DNA of 64,000 bases, taken from Ilex aquifolium (lineage: Eukaryota; Streptophyta; Magnoliopsida; Aquifoliales; Aquifoliaceae). The number at the start of each line of letters is the position of its first letter. The first letter of the stretch is position 1. A program made the position numbers and the translations under genes. The notes under the pieces were generated by a model, which worked only from the letters and a program-made list of their open reading frames with translations, was not told where the DNA came from and searched no databases. The DNA is taken from contig OX637396.1 of the NCBI GenBank assembly GCA_951799425.1, positions 11,011,701 through 11,075,700 on the forward strand, given 5' to 3'. Shown here in pieces: positions 45,441 to 57,219 of the stretch.

Positions 45441-46345
45441 CAGTGTTATCAGAACCGGACCGGACCGGCCGGTTGGACCGCTTAAGGACGAGAACCGGCT
45501 ATAATCCGGAAAACCGGCCGATTTTTGTAAAAAACCATGAACCGACGATTTTATAAAAACCGGACGGTTTAATGTCCAATTAACAATTAAATTACATAAA
45601 TAAACTAAATTAGAATTTTTTTGGATTTGGGGCTCTTTTTGGCCCTAAATCGCAGAACAGAAGGCACCTGCCACCACCACCAGGCTCCAGACTTCGACTA
45701 CGATCAGCTACCAGCAACCAGCGAACTCATATATATATATATAGATAGATATTTGAACAGAGAGAGAGAGATGGGTATGGAGAAAATATTCATTGCAACG
45801 ATGCATACAAAGGATTGTTGATTTTCCGATCAACCGTGAAATCATCAGCCAGTGGTCAAAGAGGGGCAACCACCCTAGAAACCATTGTCCATCAAAGCTA
45901 CTCAGGCGGCTCACCAGGCTGTTACATCTCTTATTCTCCTTTCTCTCTCTCTCTCTCTACACGCTCCAGTCACCGAGTCAGTATACACCCAACCAACACA
46001 TCCATAAATGCACAGTCAGTAAGTACACCTAACAAGGAGAAAATATTCTAACAAGGGTTAGAAAGTCAATAAGTATCAATCACACCCCCAATAAAATCTC
46101 CAAATTAGAAATTTAGAATATTACTTCCTGGATTTTATTTATATTGTGATTGTGGATTTTATGATTGATATGAAAAATTGTATGTATTGTGAACATATTT
46201 TATATTTTATGGCTAAATTATTATATTTTTTTTTTTTATTTTTTTTTTTTATTATATGACCGGTCCGACCAGTTGAACCAATGAACCATTGACCCGATCC
46301 CTCTGCCGGTTCAATGTCCGGTCCGGTCCGGTTCTGATAACATTG
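45441..46345. mobile_element. hAT MITE, 905 bp
   Basis: Termini CAGTGTTATCAGAACCGGAC and its complement (right end starting CAATGTTATC on the other strand) flank the element, with a perfect 8-bp TSD CTCCCGAT at 45433-45440 and 46346-46353. Subterminal CCGG-rich repeats are strong. The interior has (TA)n, (GA)n and (CT)n stretches and short open frames of no known family. Non-autonomous. Confidence 0.93.
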
Positions 46346-46353
46346 CTCCCGAT

Positions 46354-47675
46354 CATTTGTCCCTTGATTCGTGTTTTCAGTTAGAAGGATCACTAAAAGC
46401 AGGACACAATCACAGACCCCTAATTATACTTATAATTAAATAAGGATAATATTACCTTATGAACCCTCCTAAGACAAATAAAATGATGATATAAACTTTG
46501 AAGGATTGTTAAAAGACTTATCATAAAATTTTAGTTTTGCACGTATTAAGTATTAACTTTCGGGTCAAATTTTGTTTCAAAAATGGTTAAGCTTGAGAGG
46601 GTAACCTTGAAAGAGATTATATGGGGTGTATTAGAAGTTTGGAAGTATTCCGGAGTTAAAACGCATTTTGAAAAAAATTCAGGTGAGAGGAATTTGACTC
46701 TACTTCAGTATTTTGATCATACCTTTTTTATCCCAATGTCCGATTGAACTGATTCTTACGACATTGGAAATCAGGCTTCAAGGGCTATAAAAATGTATTT
46801 CATGAAAATTTTGTGAATCGACTTCTAAATAGGTCAAAATCGAGCTAAACATTTGGGCCAAAAAATCACCCGTATCCGAATGGGAAAAAATACGCATCCA
46901 CACACACAAGGCAGAGAATTATTCGTCCTGGCCTATTTTGAGTGTGTTCTCATATTTTGACACAATAAATACCCTAGGGGACATATTTTAGGGTTCCTAT
47001 ACTTATACTTATTTTCAACCCCAATAAGTCTCTGAGATTCTTGGAGAGCATAAGAAGAATAGATTGGACTTACTCTTGAAAATATCAACATGTAAGTGTA
47101 ACGCTCCAAAATCCACTTTGGAGAGCATCACTACCTATACAACATCCATCCAACTAGGGGAGCATCTAATATAATTATTAAATAATAAAAAATCATTCTA
47201 CACTCAAAGACTACCTATATTCTATTATTATATACATGTAGTTGCTAGATTGGGTTCTAGGGGTCAAATATATGTCATAATTGATTTTTTTGTATGCAAG
47301 AATATCATATACTATAATACAAATGATAGTGTTACAAGCTAATCAATATCTTTGATAAAAAAATGCAATAAATTTGTAATATAATTAGATGTGTAAATAT
47401 TTAAGGATGACAATCTTACAATAAGACTCCATTATAAACAAAAAAGAAGATGTATAAAGGAGCTGGGGACATACCTCAAAATATGACACATTAGGTACTC
47501 AAAAATGGATAAATTGATCAATAATTAAGTTTAACAATAATTAGAATAAGAAATAATAATTTGACACTTATTATTCAATTTAATTGTAAATATAATCTAA
47601 ATAAAAAATAATAATATTTAAATATGTTAACGTGCATTGCTATTAACTATAAAAACAAGAAGCGGGTGAGTGTTA
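46354..47675. other. Gene-free interval
   Basis: No supported gene. 47630-47640 (ACGTGCATTGCTATTAAC) resembles the Helitron-like 3' end at 43821, so a decayed copy may end here. Confidence 0.4.
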
Positions 47676-47690
47676 AGGATATTCTTACAA

Positions 47691-48528
47691 TTTTTTTTTT
47701 TTTTTTTTTAACAACAATCACCAACTTTTCATTACTGATAAGAACATTCATTAAAAAACTAGTTAAACAAGGGAACATACCCTCGCTTAATTGATTTGTA
47801 GCTTTCTTATGTGGGCATGGTCTGCAATCTTTTGTGTTTATACTTCTGCTCCGTATTGAAGCACCGTGCACTCTCTGTCAAGCCTTTGGACATGAGTTGC
47901 TTCAACACACCAACCCCCTCTCGTAATGCAGCATCAATCCGTTCTCGAGCTGTAGCATTGAATTTTTGGAGCAAGAATGCTTTGGGATCCATTTGACCGG
48001 GAGGCCTCCCAATACCAATTCTTAACCGGGCAAACTCTCTGTTCCCACGGAAATGATAAATCACGCTCTTCAGCCCATTATGGCTTCCATGGCCTATATT
48101 ATGGTGTAGGCGAAGCACTCCACATGGTAACCCCATGTCATCATGAAACACAACCACACGATTAAGAGGGAGCTTATAATAAGCTGCAAGTGGACCACTT
48201 GATTCGCCACTCAGATTCATATAGGTTTGGGGCTTTGCAAGGAAAACAGGAACGCCATCAACAAAACCTTTTCCAAAGAGAGCTTTGCAATGAACTGAGT
48301 CCATAGGAATCCCTTGTGCTTCAGCAAATGCATCAATCATATCAAACCCTACATTGTGTCTTGTTCCCTTATACTTATCTCCAGGATTACCCAACCCCAC
48401 AAAGAGCCATGGCCGACCAGAACCACCACTAGTACAGAAGTTGCGCCTACACAACCTGACAAGCATCATCTTCTCAATTCACCCTCCATTAACGCCGTCA
48501 TGGTCTAGTACCGACCAATGTCACTACT
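47691..48528 (-). mobile_element. Retrocopy unit of peptidyl-tRNA hydrolase mRNA
   Basis: The unit comprises a 59-bp 5' leader, the intronless ORF, a 3' UTR of about 100 bp and a poly(A) of 19 (seen as T at 47691-47709). It is flanked by AGGATATTCTTACAATT (47676-47692) and AGGATATTGCTACAATT (48529-48545), 15 of 17 alike. Poly(A), no introns and long direct repeats together indicate LINE-mediated retroposition of a spliced mRNA. Confidence 0.85.
47807..48469 (-). CDS. PTH: Peptidyl-tRNA hydrolase, Pth1 family, retrogene
   Basis: The enzyme releases peptides from peptidyl-tRNA dropped by stalled ribosomes. The 220-residue protein is full length for the family. Active-site positions are present: Asn28 (GLGNPG), catalytic His38 (TRHNVGF), Asn85 (TYMNLSG), Asp110 (FHDDMG) and Asn131 (HNGLKS), spaced as in bacterial Pth. 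The usual GGHNG reads GSHNG here, a Gly-to-Ser change at 129. A short Arg-rich start ([16 protein letters not shown]) suggests mitochondrial targeting. No intron interrupts it, unlike what is usual for plant nuclear homologues, and a poly(A) and flanking repeats surround it. It may be functional or a recent processed pseudogene that has not decayed. Confidence 0.93.
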   Translation of the reverse strand: MMLVRLCRRNFCTSGGSGRPWLFVGLGNPGDKYKGTRHNVGFDMIDAFAEAQGIPMDSVHCKALFGKGFVDGVPVFLAKPQTYMNLSGESSGPLAAYYKLPLNRVVVFHDDMGLPCGVLRLHHNIGHGSHNGLKSVIYHFRGNREFARLRIGIGRPPGQMDPKAFLLQKFNATARERIDAALREGVGVLKQLMSKGLTESARCFNTEQKYKHKRLQTMPT

Positions 48529-48545
48529 AGGATATTGCTACAATT

Positions 48546-50050
48546 CAAAATTCAAATACATCAGATAGTTCAATATGTATCAGATAATAGATTAGATTAG
48601 ATTTGATGAGATATGTTCAATCCATTCTTTACTTTATCATATTGTAGCAATTCCTCTATAAATGTAATTCTTCTTGTATCAATATACATACAGATTTTCA
48701 CTCTGCATTTCTCTATTTCTATAGGTTCAAATTAATTGGTGTTTTGCATAATATGGGAAATTATATGATACACCCCAAAAAAAGCGTACAAATATCTGTG
48801 ATACACCCACTCGGTATCATATCTCAATCCACGCTGGATCATAACCATTGCACATTTCACCGTAATAGAGTTCACAGGCCATGTAATTCAGTCCACATTG
48901 AGTCATAATTGTTGCAAATTGTGAAACCAAGTGGAGTGCGTAGCATAAGCGAATGTATACTATAGAAGACTAAACACCAACCAAAAATTCATATCAAATC
49001 TTCCATCCCAAATGACGTGATACAATCTCTATGGAAATCACTGTCTCTCAATGGAAATCATGGTAGTTTCGTGATATCATAGATAGAGAAGCCTATGTTT
49101 AGCAAGCACTAAATCAACCACTAAAAATGTGATCGAAACAAAATCAATCCAGTAAGAGAAACAAATTTGTATCTATTCTCACTTCACCTACACTAAGGGA
49201 AAAAAAAAAATCATCACAACTGCATGCTCCTTTTTTCTAGTCGTATCTAGCAAATAGGTCAAGAGCCTATAGCGGAATTAGGGACAAAACTCTTACCATC
49301 ACACTACATATATACTTCTATCATAGGAATGAGGAAGAAAATATCTAATATACAGTAATTCCTCTAAGATCTCTCCTCAATAACAATGTTAATATAGAGA
49401 ATTCAAGACAAGGGTAGAAAGCAGTAACAAACACTCTCGACACTAATTTGATGGTAGATAATTGTCCGCGCTAATTTGATGGTTATAGATGATAGATAGA
49501 TTGGTAATGTTTTGTTTGGGAGGATTAGCATTTGTCGTCGCTCCAAGTCCTACCTCTATCTTTATTTTTCTCTGCTTAGGGATATATTATGTAATCTAAT
49601 AGGCCACATTTGGCTGGGTAGTGAATATTAGTGGGATTACATCACTTAAGCCCACCCAAATTTAAGTGGACAGATTACTACCATCCCTAGTGGATCAATT
49701 CTCATCAAAGACGTCAAGGAATCAATTAGGCAAGACTTGATTTATTGTCTCTTTGTTAGGGGTTTGAAATTGTAATACTTGATTCTAGACTGTAATAATG
49801 ATCGACTGATATATATAAAAAAGGGCCCAGTTTGTTTCCCATTTAGAAAAATAAAAGTTGTTTTAGATTTTAGTTACCTAGTCATAATCAAATTCTATTA
49901 TTCAGTTCAAAATTGAATTGAATACCACCAGGAGAACCCCAATCAGAATGGGAATCTGAGTAACCTGATTTTGGTTACAATTTATTGCTACACTTACAGC
50001 ATTTTGAAGTTATATCACTCTACAATCTTGCCACTTATAACCAAATTCTA
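48546..50050. other. Gene-free interval
   Basis: No frame, RNA gene or clear transposon end could be supported. A promoter region for the retrocopy could lie in the first few hundred bases, but no motif stands out. Confidence 0.4.
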
Positions 50051-50059
50051 TGACTCCAT

Positions 50060-50489
50060 TTGTTGTATCTTCCAGCTAAGGAGGCCGCCTTCACTCAAAC
50101 CAAAACACTTTTGTTTATATTCATTTTCATGGTCATCACAACTATACTTCTATACTCCATGTTGAACTCAACAATATCTCCTGGAGAAGAAGGAAAAAAA
50201 GAAGAGGAAGACACAGACCATGAGTCATTCATAGATCGCTGCCTAAGGCTCTATTCTGGCAATCCACCACCAAATGATGCAATCGGGCATGTACTTGCAG
50301 AGGTGGGCTCTATAGCGTGCAGAGACAAGTTTCACGTGATTAGCTATCTATTGAGGTATCAGGCAAAATACCACCTGATTATATTGAAGCCTTGAAGAAG
50401 CTTCCAAAATTCAAGAACAATGAAACGACCTTGAACGCTTCTCTTTCTGAACTTCTTGCCTCTTACCACCGAGTAGTTGAGTGTTAAAC
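50060..50489 (+). pseudogene. Small membrane-protein-like gene, frameshifted
   Basis: The frame starts with a hydrophobic segment (TLLFIFIFMVITTILLYSML), then an acidic stretch (EEGKKEEEDTDHESF) and DRCLRLYSGNPPPNDAIGHV, VGSIACRDKFHVISY. It then shifts frame near 50355, where SGKIPPDYIEALKKLPKF and ETTLNASLSELLASYHRVVEC continue to a stop at about 50487. I do not recognise the family. A related but more damaged copy follows at 50935-51190, which shows the sequence was a real coding unit. The missing bases at the shift are visible on comparing the two copies. Confidence 0.55.
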
Positions 50490-50531
50490 ATGGTTTTGTT
50501 ATAAATGGTTGCGATTAGTCTCATGTAACAC

Positions 50532-50534
<3 letters not shown>

Positions 50535-50589
<55 letters not shown>
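50535..50589. repeat. (CT)n(TA)n microsatellite
   Basis: About 20 CT then 7 TA units in the 3' flank of the small gene. Confidence 0.95.
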
Positions 50590-50934
50590 TGGATGTATTG
50601 CCTATTGTTATGCATTACCTTGTATTGATGTGTTGCATTTTTATTTTTTTTGGATACAAAACCGTGAAAGATTGTATTGGATCAATCAGGTAGTAAATCT
50701 TTTGTAAGGGAGGGTAATAAGAAATCTGGGGCGACCATCAATATATCTTCCAGATTTTTTTGCTAATAAGTTGCCTACAGACTTTACTCGTATCTATGAA
50801 ACTGAAAAATTGGAAGCACGATACCTGATCATTTGAGATTGAAGTTATGACATTCTTTGAGTCTCCTGCTGTAAATTCTACAGTTATATAAAGCCTCCTT
50901 ATTGTAAGAACGGATACGATGAGTCAATAGTAGA

Positions 50935-51195
50935 GCACTATGTTAGGCTCCTCGAGTCATCCACAACCACCACCAAAGGATGAACATGGGATTGCCTTGA
51001 TGTACTCTAGAATGTGTAGAGACGAATTTCGCAAGATTGGCTATTCTATTTTGGCATCTGCAGGCAAAATACCACCTAATTATTTTTGAAGTCCTAAAGA
51101 AGAAGGTTCTGAAATACAAAAACAACGAGACGGCCTTGAATGCTTTTCTTTGTGAACTTTTCGTACCCTACTAAAGAGGCAAAGAGTTGAGTGAT
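50935..51195 (+). pseudogene. Second copy of small membrane-protein-like gene
   Basis: It aligns with 50250-50520: CRDEFRKIGYSILASAGKIPPNYF then a stop, then AAGAAGGTTCTGAAATACAAAAACAACGAGACGGCCTTGAATGC. It lacks the N-terminal membrane segment. Likely the remnant of a tandem duplication about 0.7 kb apart. Confidence 0.55.
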
Positions 51196-51199
51196 AGTC

Positions 51200-52689
51200 A
51201 TGGTGTGCAAATAGTCCCATGGAACAGTAATCTCTCTATTGCATATTGTTATTAGGGTTGTTCATAGGTCATGTCACGTCAAAATCCTATCGAATCAAGT
51301 GTCTACATTTCAGAGGGCCAATTATTATGCATTGCATTGGATTGATGTGTTGCATACTTGCATTTCCCAGAATGATAATAAGCCTCCTTATTTTAAAATC
51401 ATGAGCTCCTTGAATGGTACTAGCTAGGTTGCTGGCTTAGTGCAATGATTAAAATCAAACATTTGATTGTTTTGTTATATACAAAGGCACGAATAGCTTA
51501 ACGGAATTCTAAAATCTCAGGCTGAATATATGTAGCTAAGTGATATGGTGTTGTGGGCGGGTACGGATTTAGGAATTGGCGTAAGGGTGATTTTTTTAAT
51601 TTTTAAAATAATTTTGGAGATGAGCCTACATAGTTTGGAAGTATGCATAACTGTTAACATTAATTGTAATGTAAGAGATTTTTACAACCTTAAGAGGACG
51701 ATCGCCTATCATCGAGTTGTATAAATTGTGAAGTTACTACATGCCCAAAAAAGAACACAGGCTACAATCTTGTTATTCTAATACCACATACTAAAATTAT
51801 ATTAAATCTCGTCGGATAAATTGGTTGGGATTGATGTTTCGCATAATCTGAGAAATTCTATGATACACACCAAATGATCAATTAGGGATGGTAGTTATAA
51901 CCTGTCCACTTGAAATTGGGTGGGTCTAAATGAGGTGATCTCAGTAATATCACAAAATATATCAGAGAGAAACATGCCTCCGCTCCGATTCCGATTGCCG
52001 GAGTCGGAACAGAGTTTCCGAGTTTGACCATAAACAAAATCCCAAAGCAGCCCCAAACTGATCATTAAAAAAACCCAAAATCAAGGAAACCCCAAGAGAG
52101 AGCATGCTCATGTCTGTGAACTACGAACGAAAGTGGCCAAAAGGACCAACAATAGAAGAAATAAATCAGATTAAGAAGAAGTTCACCTCATTTAAGCTTT
52201 GGAACCAGGTTGAAGCTGCTGGACTGAACATTTCGAACCGATTGCACAGAGATTTCGAACCAAATCTGAAATCCCTTCGAAATCACAGATTCCTCGCTGC
52301 TGGACGAGAGAGAGAGAGAGAGAGAGTGAGTCGCTGATGGACGGGAGAGAGAGTGTGTGTCGCTGCTGGGCTCACTGGACTGGAGGCGTGGTCCGTGGAG
52401 GCCTTTGCCGTTTGGTTTGGGTGGAGTGGAGGCGCAGAGGGGAGAAAGAAATTGAAGTTACGGGTCAGATGGGTCCTCCCTCTTTTATATTTTCACATTA
52501 TATTTATATGTAATATATAATTTTCTTTTAAATAATAAACTGGAATTTTATTCAAACTAGGAAAATGATGATTACAATTAGAAAATATGAAAGTCTGAAA
52601 CTCGGGTGGAAGACAGCTGACCCAACTCAAAAGAAGAGAGTTGGTCATAACAGATACTATACTCAATGAGCTGCCCTAGTCTATGCCCT
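51200..52689. other. Gene-free interval with (GA)n
   Basis: 51970-52330 is GC-richer and holds an open frame (MLMSVNYERKWPKGPTIEEIN and so on) of unknown origin, ending in (GA)n at 52304-52326. Nothing else is supported. Confidence 0.35.
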
Positions 52690-53669
52690 TGGCTCATGTA
52701 AAAAACTTAAGTTAAGAGATTTTGCATAATGTCTGATGTCTTCCAAGAAGGCGTGGATTTGTCATGGTGGACCTCCCTCTGTTGAGCTGAGTTTGATAAT
52801 CTCAATATTTTTTTTTTTTGTCAGATCATTCGGTATCCGAAAGTCACTTTGGGCTCCGACTAATCCGGATTCGAGTCGAGTAGGACCACAAGGGCGGCAA
52901 AGCTCTCCCTACCGAGCGCAGCTGCGTTCCACTCAATAGTAGCTTGTTGCAAAAAGAGGGTTTGTGTCATCAAAGCATACTTGCCATACTGCAGCTGCTT
53001 CAGAATACTAGCTTGATACCGTCTGTATGCTTTTGGATATGCCATCCACAACTATTCCATTTGAGTCCTTTACTATAATGTCAACTGTTGCTTTATCTCC
53101 CTTAAAATCACCATCACAGCTAATACAAACACCAAGTTTCTATTGGAAAATTTGGGTTCCCATATGCCTTGTCACAGAAGGAACTTCTGTCTCAGATTTA
53201 TTGTCAAGAAAGATTACCTCATGCCATAGATTTTGTGCTCACAAAACTGTGGCTAGAGCATTTGGATCTCCTTGATTGAATACTTTCTAATTCGAACCTT
53301 CTATATGGTCCATCCAATTATAGTGATTTTTCCCAAAATTTCCATTGAGTGAGATAAATCATCAGTTGAATCCAGCAGAGAGGATGATTGTTGGGAGAGT
53401 GAGATAGGTAGTTCCGACTCCAAACGGTAGCCTATATCTGAGCCAAACCAAACCCTCTTTGTCCATTCACATTCCAATAGCATATGTTCTATTGATTCTG
53501 GATTCTTCATACATACAGTACACATTGGGGACAACGCACATTCCCTCTTAAGAAGGTTTTCCTTGGTGGCTAAGGCATTATTACATGCATTCCACCATAA
53601 GTGTTCAACCTTTGGGAGAGTCTTCATATGCCAAATCACATGCCATAGTTTTGGATGAGGTATATATAG
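52690..53669 (-). pseudogene. LINE-type zf-RVT and RNase H relic
   Basis: 53301-53669 encodes the zinc-binding domain found after plant LINE reverse transcriptases (WHVIWHMKTLPKVEHLWWN, then CTVCMKNPESIEHMLLECEWTKRVW). Further left on the minus strand a frame-shifted RNase H (RVT_3) part is readable (CISCDGDFKGDKATVDIIVKD, SNGIVVDG). Frames are interrupted. It is the 3' end of a LINE; the 5' side is cut by the TIR element at 53670. AATAAAATT on the minus strand near 52548 could be the polyadenylation signal. Confidence 0.8.
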
Positions 53670-54522
53670 TAGGGTGAGGCTATTCCCACCCCGACAAATA
53701 TCCCTTCTCATTCTATTAAAATTTTTATTTTCAAACAACTAAATCCACCCCTTCTGTACCCATCTCATTTTAACTAAACCCACATTTTATCTTCTTATAA
53801 CTAGGGTTTCATTCACTATCTTCTCTCATACACCATACATAAAAAGAATTTTTTCAATATGGATTGATAAGTAAGATGAATACATCACTTTTTATATATG
53901 TACATTATCCAAGCTAGAATAGTTTATGTCAAAACAACCTCCATTACATTAACATGAGGAGGAGTAGCTTGTGTTGCCATAGTGTGAGCAACAATATTAA
54001 CTTCTCTTTGAATGGACACAAACTGGATCAACAAAAACTGTTTAGTATAATTACGAGAATAATTTATATGTACAGTTATAAGTAATCAACGAATTTACAT
54101 TGCTTTGTTTTTTCTTTCTTGTTGCAAACTTATATGAATACATATATATGTATACACACACATATAAACCTAAATCAAAAATAATTAAGCTTGATGGAAT
54201 ATCAAAACATAAAAAAAAAATACAAACAACATACATGAAATCAAAAAAAAAATTAAACCGAGAAATAATACTAACATGTATCTCATTAGATAAATCCATA
54301 TTGAAAAGACTCTTTAGTGTCGGTGTATGGGAGGAAATAGTGAACGAAACCCTATTTTTTAGAAAATAGAAAGTGGACTCTGTTATTAAAGAGGTGTGTA
54401 TAGCATGGGGTTGACTTAATTAAAATAAGGATGAGTATAGAAGAAGTTGATTTATTAGTTTGCTTAAAAAATTTAATGGGGTGAGAATGGGTATTTTGTG
54501 GGGTGGGAATAGACTCACCCTA
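53670..54522. mobile_element. TIR element, 853 bp, next to LINE relic
   Basis: Starts TAGGGTGAGGCTATTCCCACC and ends with the near-complement GGTGGGAATAGACTCACCCTA. The inverted similarity extends about 200 bp inward. TATAG is present on both outer sides (53665-53669 and 54523-54527). Family uncertain, perhaps Mutator-like or mariner-like. No coding. Confidence 0.75.
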
Positions 54523-54554
54523 TATAGTTATATATGTTTTGCTAATAAATATAG

Positions 54555-55696
54555 GGAAACCCTACGGTATTGTTGGCGGTACCGTATCAAAAATCCTAAC
54601 TTTTTAAGATTAAATTATAATTTTTTGAGGTGTAAGTTGCAACTTTTAAATAGCATGGTCAATCATGTGAGATTGGGGTCGATACCAAAATTACAACTTT
54701 TAAATGTTAGGTTAGAACTTTTAAATGTCAACTTACAACTCGTAAGAGATAAGTTACAAGGGGTTTAGGGAGACCGGTCTCATTTTGTAGACTTATTTGG
54801 GCTTAAGTACACTCAAAAACTTAGTTGGGAATAAGTCCATTTTGATCTACATTATCCAAAATACCTTCAATAGTTATATTCAGTCAAAACTTATTTGAAA
54901 AAACTAACAACTCATAAATTGGGAATTGTATTAGTATTAACAACTCATATCTTGAAAATTGTATGATGTTACTATTTTTTTGTTGAGAATGTTATTGTTT
55001 TGATGTTACTATTTTTTTGTTGAGCATATTATTGTTTTGATGTTACTATTTTTTTGTTCAACGTGTTACTGTTTAATATTAGTATAAAAGAATTTGAAAT
55101 GTTTTAAAATAGTAACATCAAAACAATAATATGCTCAACAAAAAAATAGTAACATCAAAACAATAACATTCTCAACAAAAAAATAGTAACATCAAACAGT
55201 AACATGCTCAACAAAAAAATAATAACATCAAACAGTAACATGCTCAACAAAAATTTAATCATTGTAATAGAGTGACACCCCCCCCCCCCCCCACAACAGA
55301 ATAAATACTCACATATGGTGTCTTTCTATTGCAATGGTTAACTTTTTAATTAAATTTTTTATTGAGTATGTTATTGTTTGATGTTACTATTTTTTTGTTG
55401 AGCGTGTTACTGTTTAATATTAGTATAAAAGAATTTGAAATGTTTTAAAATGTGTACTTATTGACAACTATTTTGATGAAAAATATGACTTAATGGAGTA
55501 TAAGTTTGAAGGTAGTACTTAAAGCCCAATAAGTTCTACAAAAGGTACTCACAGCCAATTATCCGAAGTTATAACTACCCAAGGGAAGCTCATGATCGAT
55601 CGTGAGTTTATGTGACTTTCAAATATATAACTTTACCATAAAAAATTATTATCAGCGATACGGTACAATTTTTTTTTTTGGTACCGTAGAGTTTTC
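54555..55696. mobile_element. TIR element with internal hairpin, 1.14 kb
   Basis: Left end GAAACCCTACGGTATTG with GGCGGTACCGTATC, right end GATACGGTACAA with GGTACCGTAGAGTTTTC, inverted with respect to each other. Inside, 54700s carry TTACAACTTTTAAATGT repeats and 54965-55255 a large tandem hairpin. TSD unclear. Confidence 0.6.
54965..55255. repeat. 37-bp tandem units arranged as a hairpin
   Basis: Three direct units of GATGTTACTATTTTTTTGTTGAG plus spacer (54965, 55002, 55039) are followed after a short loop by about four inverted units. A further direct unit lies at 55365-55440 and a C14 run at 55278-55291. Confidence 0.9.
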
Positions 55697-56043
55697 AAAT
55701 AATATATGTTCTTATCATATATATTTTTACATTTTTATATGTTCTTATTATAATTTATATAAAATTATTAATTAATAAAGTCAGAGCCAGCTTTTTCGAA
55801 AAGAATTTCAAACTCCGATTCCTTTAAATTTCACTTGGAGTCGGTGCTAGATTTTCGAATACTTGCACACTCCTAATGCATGAAAGAGAAATGTTAGTAT
55901 TTGTGAAGAAAAATATTATTTGGATTTAAAATGTTGACATCATTTAATGACAATGAAATCAGAAAATGATGTCAATATTTGAAGGTTAAATAGCAGTGGT
56001 CCACAATGAAAATATCAAAACAGAGTCAGTTTTTTGACGAGGG
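55697..56043. other. Gene-free AT-rich interval
   Basis: Nothing recognised. Confidence 0.4.
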
Positions 56044-56045
56044 CG

Positions 56046-56050
56046 AAAAA
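56046..56050 (-). terminator. Pol III terminator of tRNA-Met
   Basis: Five T on the minus strand 14 bp after the tRNA 3' end. Confidence 0.8.
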
Positions 56051-56063
56051 GTTGAAGAGCGTA

Positions 56064-56148
56064 TGGGGTGAGAGAGGCTCGAACTCTCGACCTCAGGATA
56101 ACTCAGAAGCTATGAGACCTACGCGCTAGCCAACTGCGCCACCACCCC
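56064..56148 (-). tRNA. tRNA-Met (CAT), elongator, with 11-nt intron
   Basis: On the minus strand the gene starts GGGGTGGTGGCGCAG and ends CTCTCACCCCA. The acceptor stem GGGGTGG pairs with the CACCCC end. The A box (TGGCGCAGTTGGCTAG) and B box (GAGTTCGAGCC) are intact. The anticodon loop CTCATA (anticodon CAT) is interrupted after position 37 by GCTTCTGAGTT, the usual place for the intron of plant elongator tRNA-Met. 85 nt less 11 gives a 74-nt mature tRNA. T5 (A run at 56046-56050) is the Pol III terminator. Confidence 0.97.
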
Positions 56149-56722
56149 ACTGTTTAAACCTTCTAATTTTGTATATATAAAATCAAGCACAATAGACACA
56201 AAATCAACAAATTTGTGTGTGCTAACCTCATCCTTACGTTGTATTCTAGTTTTTTAACAAAAATTGTATCAACTAGTACTTGTCTACTCTAATCAGACCC
56301 ACTAATATTAACAATCTTGTATGGTTTACGTTATTTAAACTGAACTTTTTATTGCACAGAGACTAATAAGAGTGCAAGTTAGACGAGTTTGATAGATTGA
56401 AAAGTGAGTTCAGATCCAACCCAATATATGAAATGTTCATCCTTAACCATACTAACCTGAGTGTCAAATCGATCACCTTTACTCCGATCTCAACCATCAT
56501 TAAATTTGCAAGTTGAGTAGATTAAGTTGATCAATACGAGATTCAATTCAGGTCAACTTAGGGAAATAGTCTGAAAAGATTTGTACAATATCAGTTAGAT
56601 TCAAACTGTAAGAAGGAAAAACTAGAATATAAGGGAATCGTTATCAACTCTATTTGTGGTGTGATTATACCTAATGTAAAACCAAATTCCGGAGCAACCC
56701 GTCAAAAATCAACTCTAGATAA
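56149..56722. other. Gene-free flank of tRNA gene
   Basis: AT-rich, no features supported. Confidence 0.4.
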
Positions 56723-56730
56723 ACACATCC

Positions 56731-57219
56731 CAGGGCCGGCTCAACAATATGGAAAAAAAAAAATCATGGGTTTTAGGGCCCAAATTTTTAGAAGGCCCCA
56801 TAATTTTAGGTACATCACTAGCCCACAAAAAAAAATTAAATACATTAAATTTTAAGCCCTACAAAAAAGCTCCAAAAAATTAAATCCAATCAAAAATTTT
56901 ATTGCAATAATTTAGGCCTATAATCCAATTCATAACATTAAAAACTTAGAAATTAAAAAAATTAAAAAAATACTTAAAAGTCAACTCATATTTACTTCCA
57001 CCAACTTTTTTTTCTCTCTTTGTCTCTCTCTCCATCTAGTAAAAAAAAAAAACAAAAGTTGAAATCTCTTTCTCGACAATATTAACACATCATTTTTTTG
57101 TCTCCCTCTCACATAGAAAATTAAAAATAAATTATTATTTTTTTAAATAATACTAAAAATAAAAATACCTCTATTTAATATTTCTGCTTTAGGCCTCAAA
57201 ATAGCTTGAACCGCTCCTG
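56731..57219. mobile_element. hAT MITE, 489 bp
   Basis: Left end CAGGGCCGGCTCAACA, right end TTGAACCGCTCCTG, with the perfect 8-bp TSD ACACATCC at 56723-56730 and 57220-57227. Similar left ends occur at 25759 and 57603. No coding. Confidence 0.93.

Noticed and set aside
54965-55255. CRISPR-like array of regular repeats
   Set aside because: Plant nuclear DNA; units are contiguous tandem repeats in inverted blocks with no unique spacers.
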